Assembly: GCF_900110225.1 (NCBI RefSeq)
Contig: NZ_FOCW01000001.1
Location: forward strand, 434,001 to 498,000
DNA from: Allobrachymonas denitrificans DSM 15123
GTDB lineage: Bacteria > Pseudomonadota > Gammaproteobacteria > Burkholderiales > Burkholderiaceae_C
DNA length: 64,000 bases
Direction: 5' to 3'
Shown here: positions 16,446 through 25,464 of the stretch, in pieces
Numbering within the stretch: the first letter of the stretch is position 1
Layout of the letters: each line of letters starts with the position of its first letter
Position numbers and translations under genes: made by a program
The notes under the pieces: model-generated
What the model was told of the DNA's origin: nothing
What the model saw: the letters and a program-made list of their open reading frames with translations, nothing else
The model's database searches: none

Positions 16446-16467
16446 TTGACGTTTACGTCAACGTAAT
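16446..16467. promoter_or_regulatory. LiuR-like operator upstream of the acyl-CoA synthetase/liu genes
   Basis: TTTACGTCAACGTAAT at 16452-16467 differs in only two positions from the perfect palindrome at 58396-58411. An overlapping palindrome, TTGACG-TTTA-CGTCAA, covers 16446-16461. The shape matches, from memory, the 16-bp operator described for LiuR, the MerR-family regulator of leucine and isovalerate degradation in proteobacteria. It lies about 190 bp before the first gene of the cluster. The rest of the 16425-16660 gap shows no gene. Confidence 0.7.
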
Positions 16468-16660
16468 TTATCCGTCAAGAAGACAGGGTATCCTTAACCT
16501 GCAGACGGCTACGTGGGCGAAGCCATGCCCGCGCCGGTAAAGCACCACAAGCAAGATGGTGCACCGGAGCCCGACAAGTTTCTATTGGAGCGCAGCGTGT
16601 GACGGGGCAAGAATCCGTCGACCCTGTGCTGAACAACTGGTCAAACCTCAGGAGACAACG

Positions 16661-18412
16661 ATGGACGCCAAAGACATCCCGCAGCACCATGTGGTGCAAT
16701 CCCCCAATGCACCGCTGCCCAACAGCTACGACAAGGGCGACACCGACAAGCCCCTGCTCGAAGTCACCATCGGTGACCACTTCGACAGCGTGGTTGCCAA
16801 GTTCCCCGATCACGAAGTGCTGGTGAGCCGTCACCAGGGCATCCGCTACACCTACCACCAGCTCCAGCTCAAGGCTACCCAGCTGGCCAGCGCCATGCTC
16901 AAGAGCGGCCTGCAGAAGGGCGACCGCGTGGGCATCTGGTCGCACAACAACGCCGAATGGCTGCTGGTGCAGGTGGCTACCGCCAAGATCGGTGTCGTGC
17001 TGGTCAACATCAACCCGGCCTACCGCGTGGCCGAGGTCGAGTACGCCGTGAACAAGGTGGGTTGCAAGGCCATCATCGTCATGCCCAGCTTCAAGAGCAG
17101 CAACTACGTTGGCATGCTGCAGGAACTGGCTCCCGAGCTGCCCAAGTGTCACCCCGGCATGCTGGCCATCTCCCGCATGCCCTCGCTGCGCCGCATCGTC
17201 TGGATCGACGTGGCCGGCCAGGGTGACGACATCCCCGGCATGCAGCGCTTCTCCGACTGGATCGCCACCGGCGACCAGCTCGACCCGCAGGTGTCGGCCG
17301 TGCAGCAGACGCTGAAGAACACCGATCCGATCAACATCCAGTTCACCAGCGGTACCACCGGCTTCCCCAAGGGCGCCACGCTCACGCATCGCAACATCCT
17401 GAACAACGGCTGGTTCGTCGGCGAGTGCATCGAACTGACCGACAAGGACCGCCTGTGCTGCCCGGTGCCGCTGTACCACTGCTTCGGCATGGTGATGAGC
17501 AACCTGGCCTGCATGACGCACGGCGCCTGCGTGATCTATCCCAACGACGCCTTCGATCCGCTGCTGGTGCTGCAGACCGTGCAGGAAGAGAAGTGCACGG
17601 CCCTGCATGGCGTGCCCACCATGTTCATCGCCGAGCTGGATCATCCGCAGTTCAAGGACTTCGACCTGTCCACGCTGCGCACCGGCATCATGGCTGGCTC
17701 TCCCTGCCCGATCGAGGTGATGAAGCGCGTCGTGAGCGAAATGCACATGAGCCAGGTCACCATCGCCTACGGCATGACTGAAACCAGCCCGGTGAGCTGC
17801 CAGTCCAGCGTCGATACCCCGCTGGACCGCCGCGTCTCCACCGTCGGCCTGGTGCAGCCCAACCTGGAAGTGAAGATCGTCAATCCCGAAAGCGGCGAGA
17901 CCATGCCCTGCGGCGAATCCGGCGAGCTGTGCACGCGCGGCTACTCCGTCATGCACGGCTACTGGGGCGATGAGGCCAAGACCAAGGAAGCCGTGGACGA
18001 AGAAGGCTGGATGCACACCGGCGACCTGGCCACCATGGACGAGCAGGGCTACGTCAACATCGTGGGCCGCATCAAGGATATGGTGATCCGCGGCGGCGAA
18101 AACGTCTACCCGCGCGAGATCGAGGAATTCCTGTACCGCCATCCCAAGGTGCAGGACGTGCAGGTGGTCGGCGTGCCGGACGAGCGCTACGGCGAGGAGC
18201 TGTGCGCCTGGATCATCGCCAAGCCCGGCCAGAAGCTGGATGAAGACCAGATCCGCGAGTTCTGCAAGGGCCAGATCGCCCACTACAAGGTGCCCAAATA
18301 CCTCCGTTTCGTGGAAGAGTTCCCGATGACGGTCACCGGCAAGATCCAGAAATTCAAGATTCGCGATGCGATGAAGGAAGAGCTGGGTCTGAGCGAAGCC
18401 AAGACGGCCTGA
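16661..18412 (+). CDS. AMP-forming acyl-CoA synthetase
   Basis: It activates a carboxylic acid to acyl-CoA through an acyl-adenylate. The 583-residue protein carries the AMP-binding signature [18 protein letters not shown] (about residues 226-243), YGMTETSP in the middle, the hinge Asp of [13 protein letters not shown], and [20 protein letters not shown]. The catalytic Lys lies near the C-terminus in [12 protein letters not shown]. The ATG at 16661 follows AGGAG, and the upstream in-frame extension is rejected. It is the first gene behind the LiuR-like box and leads into liuB, so a short or branched-chain fatty acid substrate such as isovalerate is plausible. General fatty acyl-CoA ligase activity is the alternative. 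Confidence 0.9.
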   Translation: MDAKDIPQHHVVQSPNAPLPNSYDKGDTDKPLLEVTIGDHFDSVVAKFPDHEVLVSRHQGIRYTYHQLQLKATQLASAMLKSGLQKGDRVGIWSHNNAEWLLVQVATAKIGVVLVNINPAYRVAEVEYAVNKVGCKAIIVMPSFKSSNYVGMLQELAPELPKCHPGMLAISRMPSLRRIVWIDVAGQGDDIPGMQRFSDWIATGDQLDPQVSAVQQTLKNTDPINIQFTSGTTGFPKGATLTHRNILNNGWFVGECIELTDKDRLCCPVPLYHCFGMVMSNLACMTHGACVIYPNDAFDPLLVLQTVQEEKCTALHGVPTMFIAELDHPQFKDFDLSTLRTGIMAGSPCPIEVMKRVVSEMHMSQVTIAYGMTETSPVSCQSSVDTPLDRRVSTVGLVQPNLEVKIVNPESGETMPCGESGELCTRGYSVMHGYWGDEAKTKEAVDEEGWMHTGDLATMDEQGYVNIVGRIKDMVIRGGENVYPREIEEFLYRHPKVQDVQVVGVPDERYGEELCAWIIAKPGQKLDEDQIREFCKGQIAHYKVPKYLRFVEEFPMTVTGKIQKFKIRDAMKEELGLSEAKTA

Positions 18413-18499
18413 TGGGCCAGGCCGGCAGCTGCCGGCCGCACAGAACAAGAGAAGTCAGCGGGGCGCCAGCGCGCGCCCTGCGCACAAGGAGATTGCACC

Positions 18500-20122
18500 A
18501 TGCCCGTTATCCAATCCAAACTCAATGCGCGCTCGGCCGAATTCCAGGCCAATGCCGCTGCCATGCAGGCCGTCGTGGACGACCTGCGCAAGCATGTCGA
18601 GCGCGTGGCGCTGGGCGGCCCCGAGGCTGCGCGCGCCAAGCACGTGGCCCGCGGCAAGCTGCTGCCGCGCCAGCGCGTCGAGATGCTGCTCGACCCCGGC
18701 ACGCCTTTCCTCGAGCTGTCTCCCCTGGCAGCCATGAACATGTACCCCGACCGTGACGGCAGCGACTCCGCTCCCGGTGCGGGCGTGATCACCGGTATTG
18801 GCCGCGTCTCCGGCGTGGACTGCCTGATCGTCTGTAACGACGCCACGGTGAAGGGCGGTACCTACTATCCGATGACGGTGAAGAAGCACCTGCGCGCCCA
18901 GGAGATTGCCCAGCAGAACCATCTGCCGTGTATCTACCTGGTGGACAGCGGCGGTGCCAACCTGCCCAACCAGGACGACGTGTTCCCGGATCGTGACCAC
19001 TTCGGCCGCATCTTCTACAACCAGGCCAACCTGAGCGCCCAGGGCATTGCCCAGATCGCCGTGGTGATGGGTTCCTGTACCGCTGGCGGCGCCTACGTGC
19101 CGGCCATGAGCGACGAGACCATCATCGTCAAGAACCAGGGCACGATTTTCCTGGGCGGCCCCCCGCTGGTGAAAGCCGCCACGGGTGAAGTGGTGACGGC
19201 CGAAGACCTGGGCGGTGGCGATGTGCACACCCGCCTGTCCGGCGTGGCGGATCACCTGGCGCAGAACGACATGCACGCGCTGTCGCTGGCCCGCAGCATC
19301 GTCGACAACCTGAACCACCAGAAGGAAGGCCTGCCGCAGTACGCCGAGCCCAAGCCGCCGCGCTACGACGCCAAGGAACTGTACGGCATCATCCCGACCG
19401 ACACGCGCAAGCCCTTCGATGTACGCGAAGTGATTGCCCGCATCGTGGATGACTCCGAACTGGACGAGTTCAAGGCCCGTTTCGGCACCACGCTGGTGTG
19501 CGGCTTTGCCCGCATCGAGGGCATGAAGGTCGGCATCATTGCCAACAACGGCATTCTGTTCGGCGAGAGCGCACAGAAGGGCGCCCATTTCATCGAGCTG
19601 TGCTGCCACCGCAAGATTCCGCTGGTGTTCCTGCAGAACATCACCGGCTTCATGGTGGGCCGCAAGTATGAGAACGAGGGTATCGCCCGCCACGGCGCCA
19701 AGATGGTGACGGCCGTGGCCACCGCCAACGTGCCCAAATTCACCGTGGTGATCGGCGGCTCTTTCGGCGCCGGCAACTACGGCATGTGCGGTCGCGCCTA
19801 CAGCCCGCGCTTCCTGTGGATGTGGCCCAATGCCCGCATCTCCGTGATGGGCGGCGAGCAGGCAGCTGGCGTGCTGGCCACGGTGCGCCGCGACGGTATC
19901 GAAGCCAAGGGCGGTACCTGGTCTGCCGAGGAAGAGGAAGCCTTCAAGGCCCCGATCCGCCAGCAGTACGAAGAGCAGGGCCATCCCTACTACGCTACCG
20001 CGCGTCTGTGGGACGACGGCATCATCGATCCGGCCGATACCCGCCGCATGCTGGCCCTGGGCCTGAGCGCGGCCTACAACGCCCCGATCGAAGAGCCGAA
20101 GTTCGGTATCTTCCGCATGTAA
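18500..20122 (+). CDS. liuB: Methylcrotonyl-CoA carboxylase, carboxyltransferase (beta) subunit
   Basis: It transfers CO2 from carboxybiotin to 3-methylcrotonyl-CoA in leucine breakdown, working in a complex with the biotin-bearing LiuD. The 540 residues show the crotonase-type carboxyltransferase halves: the N half with [36 protein letters not shown] and [14 protein letters not shown], and the C half with [15 protein letters not shown] and [16 protein letters not shown]. These segments are typical of methylcrotonyl rather than propionyl-CoA carboxylases. The ATG at 18500 follows AAGGAGA. A secreted hydrolase gene follows 15 bp downstream, before liuC. Confidence 0.95.
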   Translation: MPVIQSKLNARSAEFQANAAAMQAVVDDLRKHVERVALGGPEAARAKHVARGKLLPRQRVEMLLDPGTPFLELSPLAAMNMYPDRDGSDSAPGAGVITGIGRVSGVDCLIVCNDATVKGGTYYPMTVKKHLRAQEIAQQNHLPCIYLVDSGGANLPNQDDVFPDRDHFGRIFYNQANLSAQGIAQIAVVMGSCTAGGAYVPAMSDETIIVKNQGTIFLGGPPLVKAATGEVVTAEDLGGGDVHTRLSGVADHLAQNDMHALSLARSIVDNLNHQKEGLPQYAEPKPPRYDAKELYGIIPTDTRKPFDVREVIARIVDDSELDEFKARFGTTLVCGFARIEGMKVGIIANNGILFGESAQKGAHFIELCCHRKIPLVFLQNITGFMVGRKYENEGIARHGAKMVTAVATANVPKFTVVIGGSFGAGNYGMCGRAYSPRFLWMWPNARISVMGGEQAAGVLATVRRDGIEAKGGTWSAEEEEAFKAPIRQQYEEQGHPYYATARLWDDGIIDPADTRRMLALGLSAAYNAPIEEPKFGIFRM

Positions 20123-20137
20123 GGCACAGGGCTGGCC

Positions 20138-21025
20138 GTGCTGCGCAAGCTGTTCCTTCTTGCAACGCTGGCCGCCGTGGCGGCCAGTGCGCAGGCGCGC
20201 CTGCAGGAAGAGCGGCTGGATGTGCCGGTCACCGTGAAGGACCGCGCCGGCCAGGTCGAAACCCGGCTGGTGCGCACCTCGCTGTTCCGCGACGATGCCA
20301 ACAAGAGCAACGCCCCGGTGGCCATCATCCTGCATGGCCGTCCGGCCGACAGTGCTGCCAAGGCCGACATGGGCCGGGCCCGCTTCTCCGCTGCCGTCGA
20401 TTTCTTCGTGAAACGTGGCTACGTGGTGGCGGTGCCGACCCGCATCGGCTACGGTGTGACTGGCGGGCGCGATGTGGAGGCTTCCGGCAACTGCGAGCGG
20501 CGCGAGTTCGGCCCCGGTTTTCAGGCAGCAGCCGATCAGGCGCTGGCCGTGCTCGAGGTGGTGCGCAAGCGCCCCGGCGTGACGGATGACCGCACCGTGC
20601 TGGTGGGCCATTCCTATGGCGGCATCGCGGCCCTGGCGGCTGCGGCGCGCAAGCCGGCTGGCGTGCGTGCGGTGATCAATGTTTCCGGCGGTGCCGGTGG
20701 CGATCCCAAGCTGCGTCCGCAACAGCCCTGTTCGACCTTTCCGCTGGCACAGCAGTTGCGCAGCTTCGGTACTTCAGTACGCGTGCCGACGCTCTGGCTC
20801 TATGCCACCAACGACCGCTATTTCGGTGACACCGTACCGAAGCAGTGGTTCGACGCCTACAGCCGCATCGGCGGCGCGGGCGAGTTCGTGGATGTGGGGC
20901 GCGTGGGCGCCGACGGCCACGCACTGTTCACCCATTTCCCGGGAATCTGGCAACCCCGGGTCGCCAGCTTTCTCGACCGCCACGGCCTGCGTGCAGCACG
21001 CACCGGCCGCGGCAGCAAGTCATAA
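20138..21025 (+). CDS. Secreted alpha/beta-hydrolase family protein
   Basis: The N-terminus (MLRKLFLLATLAAVAASAQA) is a clear Sec signal peptide with an AQA cleavage site. The mature part has an ILHGRP oxyanion segment, the nucleophile elbow GHSYGG, an Asp in YATNDRYFGD, and a histidine in DGHALF near the C-terminus, a complete serine-hydrolase triad. It is therefore probably a periplasmic esterase, peptidase or dienelactone hydrolase-like enzyme. It begins with GTG 15 bp after liuB and ends 21 bp before liuC, so it is embedded in the leucine-degradation operon even though it acts outside the cytoplasm. The substrate is unknown. Confidence 0.8.
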   Translation: MLRKLFLLATLAAVAASAQARLQEERLDVPVTVKDRAGQVETRLVRTSLFRDDANKSNAPVAIILHGRPADSAAKADMGRARFSAAVDFFVKRGYVVAVPTRIGYGVTGGRDVEASGNCERREFGPGFQAAADQALAVLEVVRKRPGVTDDRTVLVGHSYGGIAALAAAARKPAGVRAVINVSGGAGGDPKLRPQQPCSTFPLAQQLRSFGTSVRVPTLWLYATNDRYFGDTVPKQWFDAYSRIGGAGEFVDVGRVGADGHALFTHFPGIWQPRVASFLDRHGLRAARTGRGSKS

Positions 21026-21046
21026 CGACAAGACGGAGTTTGATTC

Positions 21047-21829
21047 ATGACCGCACTTGTGACCACCATCGAAGGCCATGTCGCCACCCTCACGCTCAGC
21101 CGTCCAGATGTGCGCAATGCCTTCAACGATGAAGTCATCGCCGAACTGACACAGGCTTTTACCGACATCGGCAACAACGCTGACGTGCGCTGTGTGGTGC
21201 TGGCCGCCGAAGGCCCGGCCTTCTGCGCCGGTGCCGACCTGAACTGGATGCGCCGCATGGCCGACTACACGCGCGACGAGAACCTCGCCGACGCCGGCAA
21301 GCTGGCCGAGATGCTGCGCGTGATCTACACCTGCCCCAAGCCGACCATCGCGCGCGTGCAGGGCGATGTCTATGCCGGCGGCATGGGCCTGGTTGCTGCC
21401 TGCGACATGGTGGTGAGCGTGGATACCGCCAACTACTGCCTGAGCGAAGTCAAGCTGGGCCTGATTCCGGCCACCATCAGCCCCTACGTGATCCGCGCCA
21501 TGGGCCCGCGTGCCTCGCACCGCTACTTCCTGACGGCCGAGCGCTTCGATGCCAAGGAAGCCCATCGCATCGGTTTTGTGCATGAGCTGGTGACGGCAGA
21601 AGAACTCGACGCCAAGGTGGCCGAGATTGCCAAGGCCCTGTGCATGGCCAGCCCGGCAGCCGTCAAGGCCTGCAAGCTGCTGGTGCAGGACGTGGCCGAG
21701 CAGGAGATCACCCCCGAGCTCATCGCCGACACGGTAGCCGGCATTGCCGACATCCGCGCCAGCGAAGAGGGCCGCGAGGGTGTGCAGAGCTTCCTGCAGA
21801 AGCGCAAGCCGTCCTGGCTCGAGAAATAA
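21047..21829 (+). CDS. liuC: Methylglutaconyl-CoA hydratase (enoyl-CoA hydratase family)
   Basis: A crotonase-fold protein of 260 residues that should hydrate 3-methylglutaconyl-CoA to HMG-CoA in leucine degradation. The oxyanion-hole segments are FCAGADLNWMRRM and YAGGMGLVAACD, and the active-site region reads LSEVKLGLIPATISPYV, with the glutamate of SEVKLG in the usual place. The DLNWM segment is common in LiuC-type hydratases. The position between liuB and liuD supports the assignment over a generic enoyl-CoA hydratase. The ATG at 21047 lies 21 bp after the hydrolase gene. Confidence 0.9.
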   Translation: MTALVTTIEGHVATLTLSRPDVRNAFNDEVIAELTQAFTDIGNNADVRCVVLAAEGPAFCAGADLNWMRRMADYTRDENLADAGKLAEMLRVIYTCPKPTIARVQGDVYAGGMGLVAACDMVVSVDTANYCLSEVKLGLIPATISPYVIRAMGPRASHRYFLTAERFDAKEAHRIGFVHELVTAEELDAKVAEIAKALCMASPAAVKACKLLVQDVAEQEITPELIADTVAGIADIRASEEGREGVQSFLQKRKPSWLEK

Positions 21830-21949
21830 GCCGGGCTCACCGAAAACGCATTCGATCATGAACAAGTACCGCCTTTCCATCGCACAGCCTTCCCGCCAGG
21901 GCCGGCCTGCGTACCATGGTGCGGCACCTGTTTCTCCATGGAGACGCTC

Positions 21950-22681
21950 ATGATCGACACCGTATTGCAATGGTTCCAGCAATGGCTGCCCTTCCTGCAG
22001 CAGACCGGCGATGTGCTCAGCAGCGCCGGGCACTCTGCAGGCGATGTGGCAGGCCAGGCGCTGGGCAAGATGGACATGGCCGGCCTGCTGGCCCTGGCCG
22101 GTGCGCTGGGCTGGGCCAGTGGCTTTCGCCTGTACGCCGTGGTGTTTCTCACCGGCCTGATGGGGCTGCTGGGCTGGGTACCGCTGCCGCACAGCATGCA
22201 GTTGCTGGAACATCCGGCCGTGCTGGGTGCCAGCGGCTTCATGCTGTTCATGGAGTTCTTCGCCGACAAGATTCCGGGGCTGGACAGCCTCTGGGATCTG
22301 GCGAACAGCGTGATCCGCATCCCCGCCGGCGCTGCGCTGGCCGGCAGCGTGTTCGGTGCCGATGGCGGCACCATGACGCTGGTGGCCACCATTCTGGGTG
22401 GTACCCTGGCTGCCACCAGCCAGGCCGCCAAGACGACCACGCGCGCTGCCATCAACACCTCACCCGAACCCTTCAGCAACGTGGCGGCCAGCCTGTTCGA
22501 GGACGGGCTGGTGGTCGGCATCCTCTGGCTTGCAGTCAACCAGCCCATCGTCTTTGGCGTGGTGCTGCTGGTGGCCGTGGTGCTGATGGTGCTGGTAACG
22601 ATTCTTCTGGTGCGCTTCCTGCGCGCCGCCATTCGCCGTTTGAAAACATGGTTCGGGGCGGAGCCGGCGCCATCACCCTGA
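21950..22681 (+). CDS. DUF4126 family integral membrane protein
   Basis: About 243 residues with several hydrophobic segments (around residues 40-75, 90-100, 120-150 and 180-215). The ASGFRLYAVVFLTGLMG and FFADKIPGLDSLWD segments are recognisable features of DUF4126 membrane proteins, whose function is unknown. The ATG at 21950 is preferred because GGAGA precedes it at a suitable distance, while the in-frame ATG at 21938 has none. The gene is 120 bp after liuC and 40 bp before liuD, so it sits within the leucine-degradation cluster. A link to that pathway is not implied by its family. Confidence 0.8.
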   Translation: MIDTVLQWFQQWLPFLQQTGDVLSSAGHSAGDVAGQALGKMDMAGLLALAGALGWASGFRLYAVVFLTGLMGLLGWVPLPHSMQLLEHPAVLGASGFMLFMEFFADKIPGLDSLWDLANSVIRIPAGAALAGSVFGADGGTMTLVATILGGTLAATSQAAKTTTRAAINTSPEPFSNVAASLFEDGLVVGILWLAVNQPIVFGVVLLVAVVLMVLVTILLVRFLRAAIRRLKTWFGAEPAPSP

Positions 22682-22721
22682 TGGCCGGCCGACCCCGACG
22701 ACAGATACCAAGGAGACTGTG

Positions 22722-24764
22722 ATGTTCAAGAAAATCCTGATTGCCAACCGCGGCGAAATTGCCTGCCGCGTGGCTTCCACGGCGCGCCGCATGGGCGTAC
22801 AGACGGTGGCGGTGTATTCCGATGCCGACGCCCGTTCCAAGCATGTGCAGCTGTGCAACGAAGCCGTGCATGTGGGCGGCAGCGCCCCCAAGGACAGCTA
22901 CCTGCAATGGCAGCGCATCATCGATGCCGCCAAGTCCAAGGGCGCGCAGGCGATCCACCCCGGCTACGGTTTCCTGAGCGAGAACGAGGAATTTGCCCAG
23001 GCCTGTGCCGACGCCGGTCTGGTGTTCATCGGCCCGCCGGCATCCGCCATCCTGGCCATGGGCCTGAAGGCCGAATCCAAGCGCCTGATGGAGCAGGCCG
23101 GCGTGCCGCTGGTGCCGGGCTACCACGGTGCCGACCAGGACCCCGACCTGCTGAAGAAAGAGGCAGACCGCATCGGCTACCCGGTGCTGATCAAGGCCAG
23201 CGCCGGCGGCGGTGGCAAGGGCATGCGCCTGGTCGAGAAGGCCGAGGACTTTGCCGCTGCACTCGAGTCCTGCAAGCGCGAAGCCATCAACAGCTTTGGC
23301 GATGACGCCGTGCTGGTCGAGAAATACGTGCTGCGTCCGCGCCACATCGAGATTCAGGTATTTGGCGACACGCATGGCAACTACGTCTACCTGTTCGAGC
23401 GTGACTGCTCGGTGCAGCGCCGCCACCAGAAGGTGCTGGAAGAAGCACCCGCTCCGGGCATGACGCCCGAGCTGCGCAAGCAGATGGGCGAGGCTGCCGT
23501 GGCTGCTGCCCGTGCCGTGAACTACGTCGGCGCCGGCACGGTCGAATTCATCGTCGAGCAGCCGGGTGGCTACGACAAGCCGGAAGAAATGAAGTTCTAC
23601 TTCATGGAAATGAACACCCGCCTGCAGGTGGAGCACCCGGTCACCGAAGCCATCACCGGTACCGACCTGGTCGAATGGCAGCTGCGCGTGGCGGCCGGCG
23701 AAAAGCTGCCGAAGACGCAGGACGAACTGCAGATCAACGGCCACGCCATCGAGGCGCGTATCAACGCCGAGAACCCCGAGAACAACTTCCTGCCGGTGAC
23801 CGGCACGCTCAAGACCTACCGCACGCCCGAGTGGAGCGTGACTTTCGAGCGTGGCGATGCCCGCGTGGACTCCGGCGTACGTGAAGGCGATGCCATCAGC
23901 CCGTTCTACGACTCCATGATCGCCAAGCTGATCGTGTGGGGCGCCGACCGCGAGCAGGCGCTGGCCCGTCTGGACGGCGCGCTGGCACACATGCGCATCG
24001 TCGGCCTGACCACCAACGTGCAGTTCCTGCGCCAGATCCTGGCGACCGAGTCCTTCAGCCAGGCCAAGCTGGACACGGCGCTGATCCCGCGCGAGGCCGA
24101 TGTGCTGTTCGGCCAGGACAGCCTGGGTATGCCGATGAGCGTGGCAGCGGCCATTGGTCACCGCACCTTCAACGAAATCAAGGATCTGCAGGGCAAGGAC
24201 CCGTTCAGCCGCCGTGACGGCTGGCGTGCTTACGGCGGTTTCAGCCGCCAGTTCCAGCTGATGTACCGTGGCGAGCCGCTGCAGGCCGACCTGCGCTACG
24301 AACACGACGGTACCTACTACATCGTCATCAGCAAGCCGGACGGCACGCTGCACCCCGAGGTGCTGACCGAAGGTCCGCTGATCGTGGAAGAGCGTGATGA
24401 TGGCCGCATGGACGTGCGCTATGGCGATGATCGCCAGGTGCTGCAGGCCTGGCTGGATGGCGAAGAGCTGAACGTGTTCAGCCAGCGCGGCTCCAGCCAG
24501 ATCACCGTGGTCGACTCCCTGTTCCACTCCGGCGAGGGTGGCGAGGGTGGCCGTCTGACGGCCCCGATGCCGGGCAAGGTGGTGTCCTTTGCCGTGAAGG
24601 CAGGCGACAAGGTAGCCAAGGGTCAGCCGCTGGCGGTGATGGAGGCCATGAAGATGGAGCACACCATTTCCGCACCGGCGGACGGTGAAGTAGTCGAATT
24701 GCTGTTTGCACCGGGCGACCAGGTGCAGGATGGCGACGAACTGCTGACGCTGAAATCCGCCTGA
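22722..24764 (+). CDS. liuD: Methylcrotonyl-CoA carboxylase, biotin carboxylase/biotin-carrier (alpha) subunit
   Basis: A 680-residue biotin-dependent subunit that carboxylates its own biotin using ATP and bicarbonate and hands CO2 to LiuB. It starts FKKILIANRGEIACRV, the classic biotin carboxylase N-terminus. The ATP-grasp glycine loop is SAGGGGKGMRLV, the active-site region reads EMNTRLQVEHPVTE, and a C-terminal biotinyl domain carries EAMKMEH with the biotinylated Lys at about residue 644. The ATG at 22722 follows AGGAG. An MCC-specific middle domain lies between about residues 470 and 600. The assignment rests on partnership with liuB, liuC and liuE. Confidence 0.95.
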   Translation: MFKKILIANRGEIACRVASTARRMGVQTVAVYSDADARSKHVQLCNEAVHVGGSAPKDSYLQWQRIIDAAKSKGAQAIHPGYGFLSENEEFAQACADAGLVFIGPPASAILAMGLKAESKRLMEQAGVPLVPGYHGADQDPDLLKKEADRIGYPVLIKASAGGGGKGMRLVEKAEDFAAALESCKREAINSFGDDAVLVEKYVLRPRHIEIQVFGDTHGNYVYLFERDCSVQRRHQKVLEEAPAPGMTPELRKQMGEAAVAAARAVNYVGAGTVEFIVEQPGGYDKPEEMKFYFMEMNTRLQVEHPVTEAITGTDLVEWQLRVAAGEKLPKTQDELQINGHAIEARINAENPENNFLPVTGTLKTYRTPEWSVTFERGDARVDSGVREGDAISPFYDSMIAKLIVWGADREQALARLDGALAHMRIVGLTTNVQFLRQILATESFSQAKLDTALIPREADVLFGQDSLGMPMSVAAAIGHRTFNEIKDLQGKDPFSRRDGWRAYGGFSRQFQLMYRGEPLQADLRYEHDGTYYIVISKPDGTLHPEVLTEGPLIVEERDDGRMDVRYGDDRQVLQAWLDGEELNVFSQRGSSQITVVDSLFHSGEGGEGGRLTAPMPGKVVSFAVKAGDKVAKGQPLAVMEAMKMEHTISAPADGEVVELLFAPGDQVQDGDELLTLKSA

Positions 24765-24838
24765 GCGGGTTGCACCCTGTAACCCGGCTGCGCCCACGGC
24801 CTGTACCATCGCTGCCTTTTCCGACAGAGAGGTTTCAC

Positions 24839-25435
24839 ATGGTTAAAACGCATGCCTTCCGCCGCGTCGCCGCTACCGGTGGCGCTGTCCTGCTGCTCAC
24901 CCTGGCAGGCTGCGCCACGGTCGATCCCGTGCAGCAATGCAGCGTGACCGACTGGCACAAGACGGGCCTGAACGAGGCGTTGAAAGGACGTGGGTCGCAG
25001 TATGCGCAGGACCGCTTTACGCGCTGCGAAGCCGCGGGTGTGCGCGGCACGCAGCAGGCATGGCAAAGCGGCTGGCAGCAGGGCCATCAGGAGTTCTGCT
25101 CCAGCCCCGCTCGCGCAGTCGAATTTGCCCGCCAGGGCGGACGCTACACACTGGGACATTGCCCGGCTGCTGCCGAGGCCGAGTTCCTGCGCCACTACCA
25201 ACCCGCTGCCGAACAGCGCGCCCATGAACAGACCATGCGCCAGCTGCAGCAGCGGCTCGATTCCCGCCAGAACGCACGCAACAACGTGGTGCGCGAACTG
25301 GCCCGCAGCGACCGGCAGACGGCTGACCATCAGCGCCGCCTGCTGGCCGAGAAGCGGATCATCGACAACGACATCCGGAACATCGAACGGCAGATGCAGA
25401 TGCAGATGCAATTGCTGAACCGGGTGATCCGCTGA
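24839..25435 (+). CDS. DUF2799 family lipoprotein
   Basis: A 198-residue putative outer-membrane or periplasmic lipoprotein. The signal peptide ends in a lipobox, LTLAGC, with the lipidated Cys near residue 24. DWHKTGLNEALKG soon after is the typical start of the DUF2799 domain. The C-terminal third (about 120-198) is charged, rich in Gln and Arg and predicted to be helical or coiled coil, ending in repeated Gln-Met pairs. The ATG at 24839 follows GAGAGG, and an in-frame extension to 24770 is rejected. It sits between liuD and liuE. Its function is unknown. Confidence 0.8.
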   Translation: MVKTHAFRRVAATGGAVLLLTLAGCATVDPVQQCSVTDWHKTGLNEALKGRGSQYAQDRFTRCEAAGVRGTQQAWQSGWQQGHQEFCSSPARAVEFARQGGRYTLGHCPAAAEAEFLRHYQPAAEQRAHEQTMRQLQQRLDSRQNARNNVVRELARSDRQTADHQRRLLAEKRIIDNDIRNIERQMQMQMQLLNRVIR

Positions 25436-25464
25436 TGTCCTGACATCTTCCCGAAAGGCTTCCC

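Noticed and set aside
18455..20722. 755-codon minus-strand frame opposite liuB and the hydrolase
   Set aside because: Antisense artefact. Both real genes carry clear catalytic motifs.
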